Positions 1 through 12,292 of a DNA stretch of 64,000 nt are shown piece after piece (within the stretch, counting starts at the first letter, position 1; each line of letters starts with the position of its first letter). Source of the DNA: Antedon mediterranea (taxonomy: Eukaryota; Echinodermata; Crinoidea; Comatulida; Antedonidae); contig NC_092671.1 in assembly GCF_964355755.1 (NCBI RefSeq), forward strand, positions 9,001,001-9,065,000, written 5' to 3'. Below the pieces are notes generated by a model, which saw only the letters and a list, made by a program, of their open reading frames with translations, was not told the DNA's origin and did no database searches. Made by a program: the position numbers and the translations under genes.

Positions 1-86
1 AAGTCAAGCTTTTGGCATCGCCGAATGCATTGCCTGTTGGTGGAAAATTAATAAAAGCCATGAATATTTAAAACATATTTAAAAGA

Positions 87-3000
87 ATGTCACAAATATT
101 AGCAACAGTTCCACCAATGTCAGTGAGGATGTGTAGTTGTTTTCGACGCAAGTCTGCATTAGCTACATCTAGTCATGTCAGGAATTATATATGTAAGCCT
201 CTACTTGGTTTTCAAGCTGTTAAGGAAAAAACTGTGTTAATTCAGCCAAAATCTCGAGGTTTTATTTTACACTGGCTACGATGGAAAAGTGACTATTTAC
301 AAACACTGCCCCACCTGAGTCAGGGAAAGTATACTTCAAATGTAAACCACGATCTAAGACGTTTTTTAGAAGAGGTATGTACTGTGTGAAATTTGTTGCC
401 TTTATAAATTTAATACTGATTATTACTGAACTTGTTAATACAAATAACAAATTTATTTTTTAAACCCTGACATTGACCATTTGTATATATTAATAATTAA
501 TAAGCATTCCATTATTTACAGTTGTCTTCATGAACAGCTTTCACATTACATTGAACTTTATTAACAGAATTAGTTTACAAAAAGGGATACACTTCTGTCA
601 CTCAGGCCGATCTGATTTCTTTTATTTTTATGACCTTTTTTTTTTATTGTTTTCTTATTTGCTCCCTGTCTTTTTTTTAAAGGTACCCTTTTAAGTACTG
701 TAAAATTGGTGAATGGCAATGTAAGTGTTTTTGTTTCTTTAGATTGGGACAGATCCTAAAGAGGCAAGATATTGGCTCAAACAATTTCAAAACATCGATC
801 AAATGCGTGCTAAAATATTCGCCGTTGTACACGTTCATCAAGATATATTTCAACAACCTAAGATGGCAAGATATTTCCTTTTTTTAAAATTTAAGAATCA
901 CTCTTTTCAATTGTTTTCCTTCTCTCTCTTTTTATAATCACATTTAAAGCAGCTGATGGAGTTACTATATATTGATATGAGTAATATACTTTCTATTTGA
1001 TCCTTAATCATAGTAGCTTATAGTAGGCTATACATTCAAGTAAGGTTAAGGTCAAATAAAAAAATTGTTTCACCTTTGTTATCAAATTTTAGAGCCTCAT
1101 ACCTTTTTGTTATTAATACTATTTTTATTATTTTCTTGAAGTTTCTTTACAAGTTTGGTGAATGATATTTAAAGATGTATTGTCCCCCAAAAACATGAAA
1201 AATGAAGATTAAATAAATCAGACTTTGAATATGTTATTTTATAGTTTTAATAAAGTTAATCACTTCCATAGAAAAAGAAACGGAAACAAAATAATGTTTT
1301 CACTTATAAAATGACAAAATAAATGGTTAAATTCAACCAAAAATACATTGACTGGCAGCCAATTTGACCATTTTTTGCTTTAAATTACATTTTTTTTTCA
1401 GGTACTGTAAATACATTTTTTTTTTATCCAATTTTTGGTCAAAGTGGATAACTATTATGTTACATTAAAATAGAATATTTAAAAAAAAATGTTTTAAGAA
1501 TTATTTTTTCAGGGGGACAATACATCTTTAAATAATATACCAAAACATGAATATCAAAGTTCCTCATAAAAAAAAAATCTTTTTTATTCGGACTAAAGTT
1601 ATAGGATACAGTAGAGTCCCTGAATATTTAATAGGAATATAAATCCTCATTGTATTATTGATAATACTAATTTTTATAATGAGATTACTAGAATGACCTT
1701 ACTGAATATAAAGTTTATTTTTCTGTTTTTATTTCAGCTAGAAGCGTTAAGTTCCAATCTTTCTTTTCTTTTTCGAAATGACATGATTTCATTAATTGTT
1801 CATGGTGCCACGTTTCCAGCAAAAAATCAACCCACTTCAGATGAACTTCAGGTGATTAAAAAAACAATTCACGCATAATTGAAATTTATGTTTTTTTATG
1901 GAAAATTTTAGATTTGACCTAAGGGACCATATCAACATTATTCTACTGTAAAAAACTGCATTTTTTTTATGCATAACCTGCTTTATGTCAATTATAGCAA
2001 GCTTTTTATTAGATAAACATACATCACTGTATTGCAGTGACTGCGGCTCATAAAATTCCATATTAAAACAAACCAAAATCATCTCATAGAGAAATTAACC
2101 TCTATGAGTTACTGCAGTAACTGCAGTAGAATAATTTTGACATGATCCCTAAAAATAATTATTAATTTGTTTAATTTATCAATTTGGAGACACGAAAACC
2201 TTTTTTAGCTTCTTTTTTTCTTTGGTCATCAGATACAATTACCCTGCTGTATGACCGATTGTAATGCCACCCACAATTTAAAGGTATTCAAACACAATGC
2301 TTTGCTAAATCCACTGTTAAAATGCAGTGAAGTCCAAAATCCTTTTTTTGCAAACTTTCATAACCAGGACTTTGAGAATATCGTGCATTATATAAGATTT
2401 ATTCAGATGCCTGACTTGGTATGGTAATAGGACTAGGTAAGAGTGAAATTACAATTTGTGATTTCACTCTTCCCTGGTTAAACCATACAAGTCCGGCAGC
2501 CATAGTATACAATAATGTACTTAATAAAAATAATTGGATATTTTTTTTTAGTTTACAAAACATTAATGTTTATAGCACATCATAAATGTATTTATATCGA
2601 CAGGTATAACCTTCACTGCAGGTTTTGGACTTGGGCAAGGGGTGGGTGTTATACCCACTCCGGTATAAGCCCACCAAAGAGAGATGCTGCATGATCTGAG
2701 GGTTAGAAAGTAGTGGATTACTGTATACTACAACAGTAGCCTATATCAACATACCTGTAGATGAAAATAATAATTACTCTAAATTTCATAGGATAGTTTA
2801 TGCTCTATGATATATAAACAGTTCCTTAAACAGTTAATGTTTAGATGGATGTAGTACAGCATTAGAAAATATTTGCCATGTTATGTGAGACACAAATACA
2901 TCCACTGACATTTCAAACCATCAGTTTATTCCACTCAATAAACATAATACCATAAGGTGTCTACAATTAATTTGCATTAGAATTCGTTACACAGTACTTG

Positions 3001-6000
3001 CATAATAGTACAGGCAAGTTCAAGTGGCAATTTATACATCAAATTATTAATATAATATTTCAAGAGTAGATGATGATTTTTCTGATGAAATAATGCTTTT
3101 ATATAGATCAAGTTGTTTAACATGAATATTCATGAGGACAGAGAGTAAATCAGTAAAGACAGCAAGTGTTGGACTCTGAATGTTAATGACACTAACAACA
3201 GTAAATTAAACTGAAATTAGATTTGATTTCAGGTGACAGCCATTGCATCAATATTAGCATGTCTTTCTCTTTACTTTCAGTTTCAGTATCTTAAATTATA
3301 TTTTGTTTTAATATTTTCATTTGATATTATATAGGACTGCCTATCAAACGCCATAATACATAGGCAAACATGTTGGAACTGATTTTAGTTTGATTTTCTT
3401 TCTGTATTATTATTTCTAATATATATAAATTACGGTATAAATAACTATAAAAAACAAAATATGTATTTTAATTTTTTTTTTTGTATTATTTATTTCAACT
3501 TTATTTATTTCAACTTTATAGAGGATAATCATTTCAGCTGGACAAAATAATGCCAGTTGATATTTAGGTGGGGGAGGGAGGAATTCTTTAGGGGCCCTTT
3601 ATTTTCCAATAAAATACACATTAAAAATAAAATGCTTACCAACCCCCAATTCAATAAATGTTAGGTTAAAAAGATTAATACCCAAACCACAACTTATGTT
3701 TTTTTTTGTGGAAAATCTGTTTTTCTAGGCAAGTCGACGTCGGGTTAATCAGGAGACAATGACTATGGTGAATTTTCTGCAGGCAAGCGGAACGCCAGCT
3801 CACCCGTTATTTCCAGGGAGCAATGTCCTTAAAGCCGAAGCAACGCCTGGAAGTAGCAAGATGGGAAAGGTCATAAATGTCAACACAGATCCATTACAAT
3901 GGTGCTTAGGGTGAGAAAGTATTCATTAATTTAATAAAAATTTGATTTAACAATGAACTTCGCCTGTATCATCCATTAAAGCTTGGTCGAATCTAACCTC
4001 TAGCCATCAGCACAAACTCGGTGTTCTGTAGACATGAATGGTAGGCTAGTGATCTAGAGGTTTTGGGTTCAAGAATTACTTGTGTGTTCTCAAAGTACAA
4101 AATTACATCAGAGTAAATATCTGACTAAATAACAATTAACAACTAATGTGTAACACATTTAATTTAACTTTACAATCAATTGTGTTAATAATTGATGTAT
4201 TTTACGTTAAAGGTCAAAACTTGAATAGCGAAAGCTGATTTATTTGGGTCTTTTTTGTAATTGTTGTTTTTATATTATGTTATTATGTTATGAGAGTGAC
4301 AAATAAAGTATTTACATACACAAATAAAGTATCTACACACATTGAATGTATGTTTCTCATTCATAGGTGGATTCAAGAGGGCTTCCCCTAAATTTTGCAG
4401 ATTGTAATGCAAAAGATAAATTTTTAGACCCTGGCCCCTACCCCCTTTTTAAAAAATCCTAGAACCGCCACTGTCAATGCTAGTTTTTATTTTTGCTTTA
4501 GCAATAATATAGTAGTTGATTGGTATGTTAGTGGGTGATAGAGTCAATTATAAGTTAATTACAGATACACATATAATAGCTTCTTGCAGTATTGCAGCTG
4601 TATCTCAATAGGTTGAACCCACTCAATCCAAAAAGGTCAAGATTCTTACACAATTGCTGTACTTTGTTTATTTAACAATTTTGTTATTTATTTAACTATT
4701 AAGTGAAAGTTGTTTAACTGCTCTGTGTATAGACTATTTTATAATAGATAGATTTAAATACTAATCCATGCTTTCTATAAGCCTCACCAAGTGTAAGCAA
4801 TATTGTGAAGGTTAACTATACTGTAATTCTAATAATGAAATCCAAGGGTCAAAATAAAATAAATTGAAATGGAAATGAAAGGATGAAATTTATAAAATAT
4901 AAAACTGTAATAAATAGTCATAACATTTCTTCGAATATACAGCAATCATAAATATTGTAAATATTGTTGACCTTTATTGTGCCCCTTATTTTTATAATAA
5001 TTCTGTAAAACTATTACCAAAATATAAGAGTGTACAAATTCCACTCCGAAAAAGCTCTTTTCTGCCTTATATAAGTAACTCTCATTAGCTCTTATAATGG
5101 AATATAGTTTTTGCAAGCTTGACATTTCTTTTTAACTTTATAGTTAAATGATTTAGCTATTTGCTCTCCATTGAGATCCAGCTACTAATGATACCCACAG
5201 CAATGTCATTTTTTTCAGTCCTTATTATTTCTGTATCTATCTCTTGAGATCCAGCTACTAATGATACCCACAGCAATGTCATTTTTTCAGTCCTTATTAT
5301 TTCTGTATCTATCTCTTGAGATCCAGCTACTAATGATACCCACAGCAATGTCATTTTTTTCAGTCCTTATTATTTCTGTATCTATCTCTTGAGATCCAGC
5401 TACTAATGATACCCACAGCAATGTCATTTTTTCAGTCCTTATTATTTCTGTATCTATCTCTTGAGATCCAGCTACTAATGATACCCACAGCAATGTCATT
5501 TTTTCAGTCCTTATTATTTCTGTATCTATCTCTTGAGATCCAGCTACTAATGATACCCACAGCAATGTCATTTTTTCAGTCCTTATTATTTCTGTATCTA
5601 TCTCTTGAGATCCAGCTACTAATGATACCCACAGCAATGTCATTTTTTTCAGTCCTTATTATTTCTGTATCTATCTCTTGAGATCCAGCTACTAATGATA
5701 CCCACAGCATTGCCATTTTTATATGATAATTTGCCTTTGGATATAAAAGAAATAAATAGAATATATCAAAAAAACAAAATTGATATGCGTTAATATTATT
5801 ATACGGCTTTACCACGTTGAAACACCGGTTCTCGTCAGATCACCGAAGTTAAGCGACGTTGGGCCTGGTTAGAGCTTGGACGGGAGACCATCTGGGAAAA
5901 ACGGGTGCTGTATACGGAGCTGGGGTCCCGTTAGGCATTTGAAATCAGCACTGCTGACTCTTATGGCAGCCCCTGCATCTAGTATCTGCCTCAAACCTCT

Positions 6001-9000
6001 GGTCAAGGTGGGCACTGGACGAGAGAAGCCCTTGATCAATGTTAGGACCAATCAAGGTCCTGGCTTTGTTTGTATCAAAAACCTGTTAGTGGCGGTAATT
6101 ATCGCTGTTGGTTTCGATTGAATAAAATAAAAAAATAAATAAAATAAAAATTAGCTAAAATTAGGTATGCTTTAAAAAAGCTTAGCAGCAGTTAAAATTA
6201 AAAAAAATGACATCTAAACAATAATTAATATAATATATTGTAGTGTATTAATTGTTAAATTATTAATTATGTTCAGTGTTAATAATAAATGTAAACATAT
6301 CTGTACCATCAAGAGAGGCAGGAGGTCTTTAACGCTGGACCAAATTGTTGTTTATTCTGGGAAGAGTAATTAAAAACGATATTTTTTAATAATGGTCCTA
6401 AATTTTGAAAATCTTCTTAGAATTTAACACTTTATATTTAGCTGCATATCTTCATCCAAAGATTTCTAGTTTTGAACTTGACCAAATATTTATGTCACCT
6501 AATCATTACCATATAAAGTTGAATGCTCTGTCTAGACTAATCAAACTTTATGAGACAAAACAATGTCCATATATGGAAATGATGATGTCATAGTACTACT
6601 ATACTTGGGCATATCACTGCCATATTTAGGCACATCATACTTTTTTGTCAATCTAGTTTGATAGTGTAAACAGAGCTTAATACATTTTACATACTCTTTT
6701 GGTTAAAATATTGTCAATTCATTATGTTATGTTATGTATTGTTTAGGTGTGGTCATATGCCAGTAATAAGTTCAATTGGTGAAACGTCCAGCTCGCAACT
6801 GGTCAGTGTTGATGTCCATCAAGCTACTGCTGAGTTGGCCAAGGCATTACAGCCGATGAAAGTTTTATTTCTAAATGATCACGGTGGCATTACAAATGAG
6901 AAAGGAGAGGTAGGTACAATCATCAACTACAAACTGAGATATGAAATGTGTTTGTTTGGTTTTTGAGTTGAATTACCGCAGAAGAAATAACCCATGCTTT
7001 CTAAACTAAGTATAAGGCTTTGGTAAATGTACTGAGGGTTACTTATCCAGTTAACCATGTACTCATAGACAAGGTGGTGGATCTAAGGCCCAACTAAATT
7101 TCAGGAAAAAAAAACAATAAAATATATACAGTTGAAGCTCAAATACCAAAACACTTCTAGACATTTCTAGGTCCAAAAGTTCCCATAATTCTTTTTACGC
7201 ATCCAGAAGGTATCTATATTGGGATATTGGACTGTATAACATTATGTTTTTTACTTACTACTGTTTAGAATTTGGAAAGTAAATTGCATGTTAAACATAG
7301 GATAGTGAGATTAAATTAAATACATAATTATATTGTTATATATATTTGATTCTCCCCAGGTGATTGGTGAGATCTTAATCCCTGGTGATCTTGAGAAAAT
7401 TTCAAATGAAATATGGTACACTGATGCAACTGAACGTAAAGTAGAATATATGAAAGATTTGTTGGAACACTTACCGAGCACCTCAAGCGTGGTCATCACC
7501 TCTGCCACCACACTTCTGACTGAGTTGTTTACTAGACATGGTAATTATTACTATTTTTAGATGTGAAAACGAATACATTTGTTTGTATTACAGACTATTG
7601 TCCTTAGACACCATGGGAAAGGTCCAAAATGTCTGTTTCTTAGAAATTCTACTTTTCAGGACCTCTGGGACTTTTAATCTTTTCACAGCTTTGAAACGAT
7701 GTAGAAAAGTTTGATTTTGAGAGTGTTTACTTGGTGATTTTTTAGGTAATTAATAAAAAGAAAAATTACTTGATTGTTAATTAATTATTGTCAAAATTGT
7801 TGTTTCCTCTAGGCTCTGGTACACTGTTTAAAAATATGGAGCCGATACATGAATTAACGAGCCTAAACGATGTTAACATTAATCGATTAATTGATTTAAT
7901 GTCAAGGTATTAATTTGTACTACTACTATGTGTTCCTATCCACACTGGTTCAGCCGTTCTCATTCATCTAGCTCAGTTTAGATTTTTGAACATGGAATCA
8001 GTTTTTTTATTATTTCATACGCATCCAACAGCGAGTAATTCGCCAATTACAGGATGGATAAAATATTTTATGATTTATCATGCTTATAAACTATGTCTCA
8101 TTTGAGGCTTAGGAGTGCAGTTGAAGGAGGTGTTAGTTACAACCTGGCACTAGGTCAGGATTGAACCCTGAACATTGGGACTGGAAGGCAATCATGTTAA
8201 CCACCAAGCTACAGCTCCACTTTTGTATTATAAATTCATTATTTAATACTTCATAGATAAATAAAATGTTGATCATAGTGAACAATCTTTTTATTTGGTG
8301 ATATTTGCATTGTTAGAGCTTTTGGGCGACCTTTGAAAGAAGAGTACTTCCGAGAGATATCGGACCGACTTGACACAATTTACATTTCGGAAAGTTACAG
8401 CGCAGCAGCTATAATAACAAACGAGGCCGGCACCAGTGTTCCATACTTGGATAAGTTTGTCATTAGTACACAATCACAGGTATGGCTATTTTGTATCATT
8501 CAGCAATTTCACACCCACCCTCTGAATTTAAATCATTGGCAATTTATGTACTGAAGTATGTGCTGAAACAAAAAAAACAACAATATTATTTCTGTAGGTT
8601 ATTGTATGAAATTTATTTTTAATATTCTAAAAAGCTGTTTTTTTTATTACTGTACTAGGGAGAGGGCACTAGTGATATGCTGTGGGATGTAATACGAGGC
8701 AAATTTAAGAACCTGTTTTGGCGGTCACAACATTCCAACAAGATCAATCCATGGTAAGAATAATTGCTAACAATTTTATTTGCAGTGGTCAAATATTCCA
8801 AAGCAAAATAAAGTCTTAAAAACTTTATTTTAACATCAACGATTTTTGTCTTAACTTAACTAAGCAAATATGAAACAATGTAGTTTGTTCAGTAAAATAA
8901 AAAGAACAGACCTTTTGATAAATAAGGCCTTCACTTAAGGACTTAAGGAGCCAATGTCCTTAAGCACTACAAGGCGTGTGTTAAAATAGCCACAAATATA

Positions 9001-9500
9001 ATATTAATATTTCTGTGTTTTTATCTCACAACTTTTTTGTAGAACAGAACCGTTTAATTTTTGTTTGTTTTTCCTGACCTGTTTTAATTGGGTTTTTTTT
9101 GGTCAAATAAATAAATAAAATTAAATTTACTTTGTATCAAATACTTAAAAATAAGGTCTCTAATTTAAAACATAATTTAGCATCATTGACGTTTATCGTA
9201 AGTGATCACAGGAGCTGAATATAGAATCTATAATTACTGTACTTCATACTTGAAGCAACACCATTGGTCAGTATTAGGGAGCTTATCATCATCACACCAT
9301 TTTGTTTCAGGTATTTTAAACGTTCTGAAGGTAGTTGGAGTAATAGTAAATGGACTGTGTTCTGGTACGGAATAAACGACCCTAAGCTTTCATATAGGCT
9401 TGTTGACTATGCAGTGAGACTGAAGACTTCCTTTATTGAAAAAAACCAAACATCATCTTTGCGTCTACCATCTAAGATGGAATCGACTTCAAAAGTGTAA
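87..9500 (+). CDS. NAGS: N-acetylglutamate synthase, mitochondrial
   Basis: Ten exons: 87-374, 743-865, 1738-1851, 3729-3910, 6747-6909, 7360-7540, 7813-7906, 8317-8479, 8659-8753, 9311-9500. All junctions agree in phase and give 530 aa (human NAGS is 534). The enzyme makes N-acetylglutamate from acetyl-CoA and glutamate in the mitochondrial matrix, the first step of arginine synthesis and the obligate activator of carbamoyl phosphate synthetase. Residues 1-40 are rich in Arg, Ser and Cys and poor in acidic residues, as expected of a presequence. The amino-acid-kinase-like domain follows, with PKEARYWLKQFQ near residue 100 and LSFLFRNDM near 147. The C-terminal GNAT-type domain carries SESYSAAAIITNE, FKNLFWRS and WYFKRSEGSWS near the end, all matching the vertebrate enzyme. 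Intron 2 has a GC donor (866-867); every other intron is GT-AG. The first ATG was chosen because it gives the presequence. Confidence 0.95.
375..3728. other. NAGS introns 1-3, mostly plain AT-rich sequence
   Basis: Apart from exons 743-865 and 1738-1851 this stretch is AT-rich intron sequence. The only clear structure I see is the stem-loop around 2409-2497 and a short inverted repeat at 2083-2108. Confidence 0.7.
2409..2497. repeat. MITE-like stem-loop in NAGS intron 3
   Basis: Left arm GCCTGACTTGGTATGGT is the imperfect reverse complement of the right arm ending at 2497. The inner arms AAGAGTGAAAT (2439-2449) and ATTTCACTCTT (2461-2471) pair perfectly. The whole segment can fold into one hairpin of about 90 nt. 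No other copy was seen in the window, so a mobile origin is only inferred. Confidence 0.45.
3987..4105 (+). repeat. possible tRNA-headed SINE remnant
   Basis: The segment contains TGGTAGGCTAGTGATCTAGA followed shortly by GGGTTCAAG. These resemble the A box and B box of a tRNA-type internal promoter. No clear tail is present and no second copy of this subfamily was identified, so this is a weak call. Confidence 0.3.
4362..4473. mobile_element. short hAT-like MITE, diverged
   Basis: The right end CCGCCACTG and the left end CATAGGTGGATT resemble the CAGNGGCGGAT ends of the complete copies at 49245 and 50016. The flanks TCATT (4357-4361) and TCAAT (4474-4478) fit a decayed 5-bp target duplication. 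An internal stretch near 4400-4420 (AATGCAAAAGATA) recurs near 47210 and 47325, linking the copies. Confidence 0.55.
5171..5722. repeat. 72/73-bp tandem satellite, about 7.6 copies
   Basis: Units begin with GAGATCCAGC at 5173, 5246, 5318, 5391, 5463, 5535, 5607 and 5680, so the period is 72 or 73 bp. The one-base difference is a T-run of six or seven. Copies are nearly identical, implying recent expansion or homogenisation. Seventy-two is a multiple of three, and the array is open on both strands (a 24-residue repeat on the minus strand and a hydrophobic one on the plus strand). It lies inside NAGS intron 4 and I do not regard it as coding. Confidence 0.95.
5802..6151 (+). mobile_element. 5S rRNA-derived SINE (SINE3-like)
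   Basis: Positions 5802-5917 align along their whole length with animal 5S rRNA: TACGGC start, GAAGTTAAGC (A box), GGGCCTGGTTAG (intermediate element), CTTGGACGGGAGACC (C box) and CGGGTGCTGTA end. The match is imperfect, for example GTTAGAGCTTGG where 5S has GTTAGTACTTGG. Unlike a 5S gene, the sequence runs on for about 200 bp of unrelated body and ends in an A-rich AATAAAATAAA-type tail at 6121-6150. That is the structure of a SINE with a 5S-type RNA polymerase III promoter. It sits in NAGS intron 4 in the sense orientation, 80 bp after the 72-bp satellite. Confidence 0.85.
6522..6680. mobile_element. MITE family A, copy 1
   Basis: Terminal inverted repeats resemble AAGCTCTGTCTACACTATCA. 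The left end is mutated (GCTCTGTCTAGACTAATCAAA). The interior shares the family words ATATATGG, GATGATGTCATA, GGGCATATCACTGCCATATTT and GGCACATCA with the other six copies. Confidence 0.8.
8003..8222 (-). mobile_element. tRNA-headed SINE family B, copy 1
   Basis: Read on the minus strand, it starts with a tRNA-like head (GGTGGTTAACATGATTGCC, then a B-box-like GGGTTCAATCC) and ends in a T/A-rich tail at the left. The motif CATCCAACAGCGAGTAA, then CGCCAATTACAGGATGGATAAA, is shared almost exactly with the copy at 21742 and partly at 19886. It lies in NAGS intron 7. Confidence 0.7.
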
Positions 9501-9910
9501 TAATTAAATTGGCAATAATCTATGGTTTAATAACCAACACTAACCAGAATTTTTGTTTTTATTTATTTCTTCAATATCAAAATATTGCTGTTCAGTCTCC
9601 TTAAATTTTTATTTTTTATTTCTTGTATATAAATTTGGCTAAGAAATGTTCACCATCTATCGTTTTTGTCCTGATGATTGAGAAATTAAACGTAATGCAC
9701 CCCAAATTATTTCAGCGAGCTTTCCATTGATGTTGAAATGAGATAATCATAATATTCCATCTAGTAAGTTTGCTTGCTATCAACAAAGGAGCATAAGTTT
9801 AATTTTCAATATAGGAGGAAGAAAGTATAATTATCAACTTAAAACGAAGAAAGTTTAATTTGGAAGCAGATGAGAAGTACAGTAGGTGGTCAGTGACCAA
9901 TTTTAAGTTC

Positions 9911-10050
9911 AAAAGCTCTGTTTACACTATCAAACTTTATGTGATAAAAAAAAAATGTGATGTGCCCAATGGACAGGATGATGTCATATCACTACCATAT
10001 TAGGGCACATCACTACATAGTATGAGTTTGATAGTGTAGACAGAGCTTTA
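9911..10050. mobile_element. MITE family A, copy 2
   Basis: Left end AAAGCTCTGTTTACACTATC and right end GATAGTGTAGACAGAGCTTT are inverted repeats. The interior has TGTGATGTGCCC and GATGATGTCATATCACTACC, as in the other copies. Confidence 0.9.
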
Positions 10051-12235
10051 GTTGGCTTTAATCTTCATCAAATTCTTCAACTTTTACTGTATTACAACTT
10101 TTAAATCTTATCTGATTATTTGGATTCCAATATGTTCTGAGTTTCTGTTGCTTGTAATCTATACCTTCTGATAACTATTCATTATTTCTGTGCAATTTTT
10201 ATATCCTGTGTGAATCGTTACAGACACAGGGTAGGTTAACACAGACCTTTCAAACTAATATTTATTATTCTTCTAAATTGTTTATATCTCATTTATTCTG
10301 GAAGTGTGTGTATAAATTGGTATATCTTTAAACAGGCACCATTTTCAAATTATTTAACAGGAAGGTAAACAAAAATAAAATATATTATATATTATTTGTC
10401 TGAATGACATCAAACACTGTCCAAAACATTATGTTTATTTAGAACCATTTAATTTAAGCATATAAAAAAAAACAAAAAACTGTGCTAGAGTTAACTTCGT
10501 TCTATGCATGATTAAGCAAATCAACAAACATTGCTTGTGTGATCAGTTAACTCTGTTATGTCTCCATGTTTTTTCACACCGATATAACTCAAATGTAACT
10601 CTGACAAATATCAGTACATTTGCAAAAAAAAGTTAAAGCTTCAAAGATAGAGAAGGCAATGAACAAAACAAAAAAACACAGCTAATTTCAACTAGCATTG
10701 AAACAAAATGTCTTTTTCTCCAATCTACTAGTACTACAGTATTAATACAGTAATATTTGTTTTAAAACTATGGCCAACAACTGTTCAGAGGACATCCTAT
10801 AAGTAGACACTGTTGTATCCATCAATAAATTGGTTCTATTTTGTTGTCTTTATTATTTATCATGCTTGTTATGCATGCTAACATAATCAGCTCTAACAAA
10901 ACAACTGCCTGTTTACAGTTAATACAGGTAATTATTGCATCATTCAAGTAATATGAAAGAAAGTTAGACAAAGAATGGGCTACTGGTACAATCATAGAGA
11001 TATTATAGTGAACTGTATAATCTCTTAATGGTACAATTTACTCTAAAAATATACAAAGTATTCTAGTGCAGTAAATATTTGTTGGATCATTGTACATTGT
11101 ATTACTAAATTAATACACGTTACATTCAATATATAAAACAAAAGCCTTGGTTAGAATAAAAAGTCTTTGGTGCTGATTATTTAAATATGTATAATCTAAC
11201 ATTAAATAATAAATTAATGTTTGTGTCTTCCTTAATGTGTGTATACAGTATATCCCAAAAAGGTGTAGGGAAATATATTAATGTATTTTGGTACAAAGTA
11301 TAACATATACAAAATAAGGGGTTAAAATAGCGTGTGTTTTGGGTGGGCTTGTTTAAAAAAATATTTTTGACATTACTGAAAATGTTTAAAAAGAGAACTT
11401 CCAAAATCACTTTTTATTGTATGTTCTCGCAGATGAGTAAATCCTATAATACTACTTTATTATTGTTTTCATTGGGTTTTAGAATGAGAACACCATTTTA
11501 ATAATTAGGTAGCTTCTGATTTGGGATGACCAAGAAACAAGTGATGTCATGTTTAGTTAATTGATCCCTAATCAATTCCTCAGTTTAGGTGGATTCTAGG
11601 ACGAGAGGATGATCATCGACACAATGTACATGCAGGTTGTAAGTTCTAGGTCGTTAAAAATCAAAAGTGCCATATTTTTATCTACATGTACTAAAAGTAA
11701 AGAGATATTTAGTAACAGTGTTTGGTCTGTATAGACTCCTGGTTCATTTAGACAAGGAAACATGTAAAGGTCTTCAGTTGGTGGCATTGGTACAATGTGT
11801 ACAGCATTTAAAAATGTCTCCTACATGTGTTCATGGTAGATACAATATATAAAGTGTTATAAAAAGAGGTTAACAGGGTTTATATGCAATAAAGTATGTG
11901 TTTTACTTCACCTTAATTTTGTAGTATCCATGCATACGAGGTTCGGTATACTTAGTTACATTGGCATCGGAATGTTTTACTGGTAATTCAATTTCTGAGC
12001 ATGCTCAGAATGACTTTACATATTCGAGTAGTCAATCGTGAAAGGTCGCTGTTAGATATACAGCCTTTCATTATAAATGTTTATAATCGATATAAAATTG
12101 TTTAAGCATGCTACTATGTCACTCGGAAGCTCACAGAGGCAGTGTAGTACGTGTTGCTACAGTATATTCATCATAATATACAGTAGTCACAAAATAAGTC
12201 ATAAACGGCGAAAATATGGTAATAGTACTGCTGTA

Positions 12236-12241
12236 TTTATT
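12236..12241 (-). terminator. polyadenylation signal AATAAA of the coiled-coil gene
   Basis: Minus-strand AATAAA lies 52 bases beyond the stop codon at 12293 and is the first canonical signal after it. Cleavage site not seen. Confidence 0.5.
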
Positions 12242-12292
12242 CTCTTATACTGAAACAAATGCGATATCATAATGTATTAATGTTAAACAAGT

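Larger units (their letters stand above)
9501..12292. other. convergent intergenic region NAGS / coiled-coil gene
   Basis: This holds the 3' untranslated parts of both genes and AT-rich spacer. I see no further coding exon. It contains MITE family A copy 2 and, near 11996, the 12-bp palindrome TGAGCATGCTCA. The open frames at 11177-11410 and 11596-11852 have no recognisable domain and look fortuitous. Confidence 0.7.

Noticed and set aside
5157-5815. Open frames of 65-118 codons across the 72-bp satellite on both strands
   Set aside because: They arise from the repeat period of 24 codons, lack a start outside the array and resemble no protein; they sit in an NAGS intron.
5802-5917. A functional 5S rRNA gene
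   Set aside because: Several mismatches to the conserved 5S sequence, no oligo-T terminator directly after the 3' end, and a SINE-like body and tail follow.
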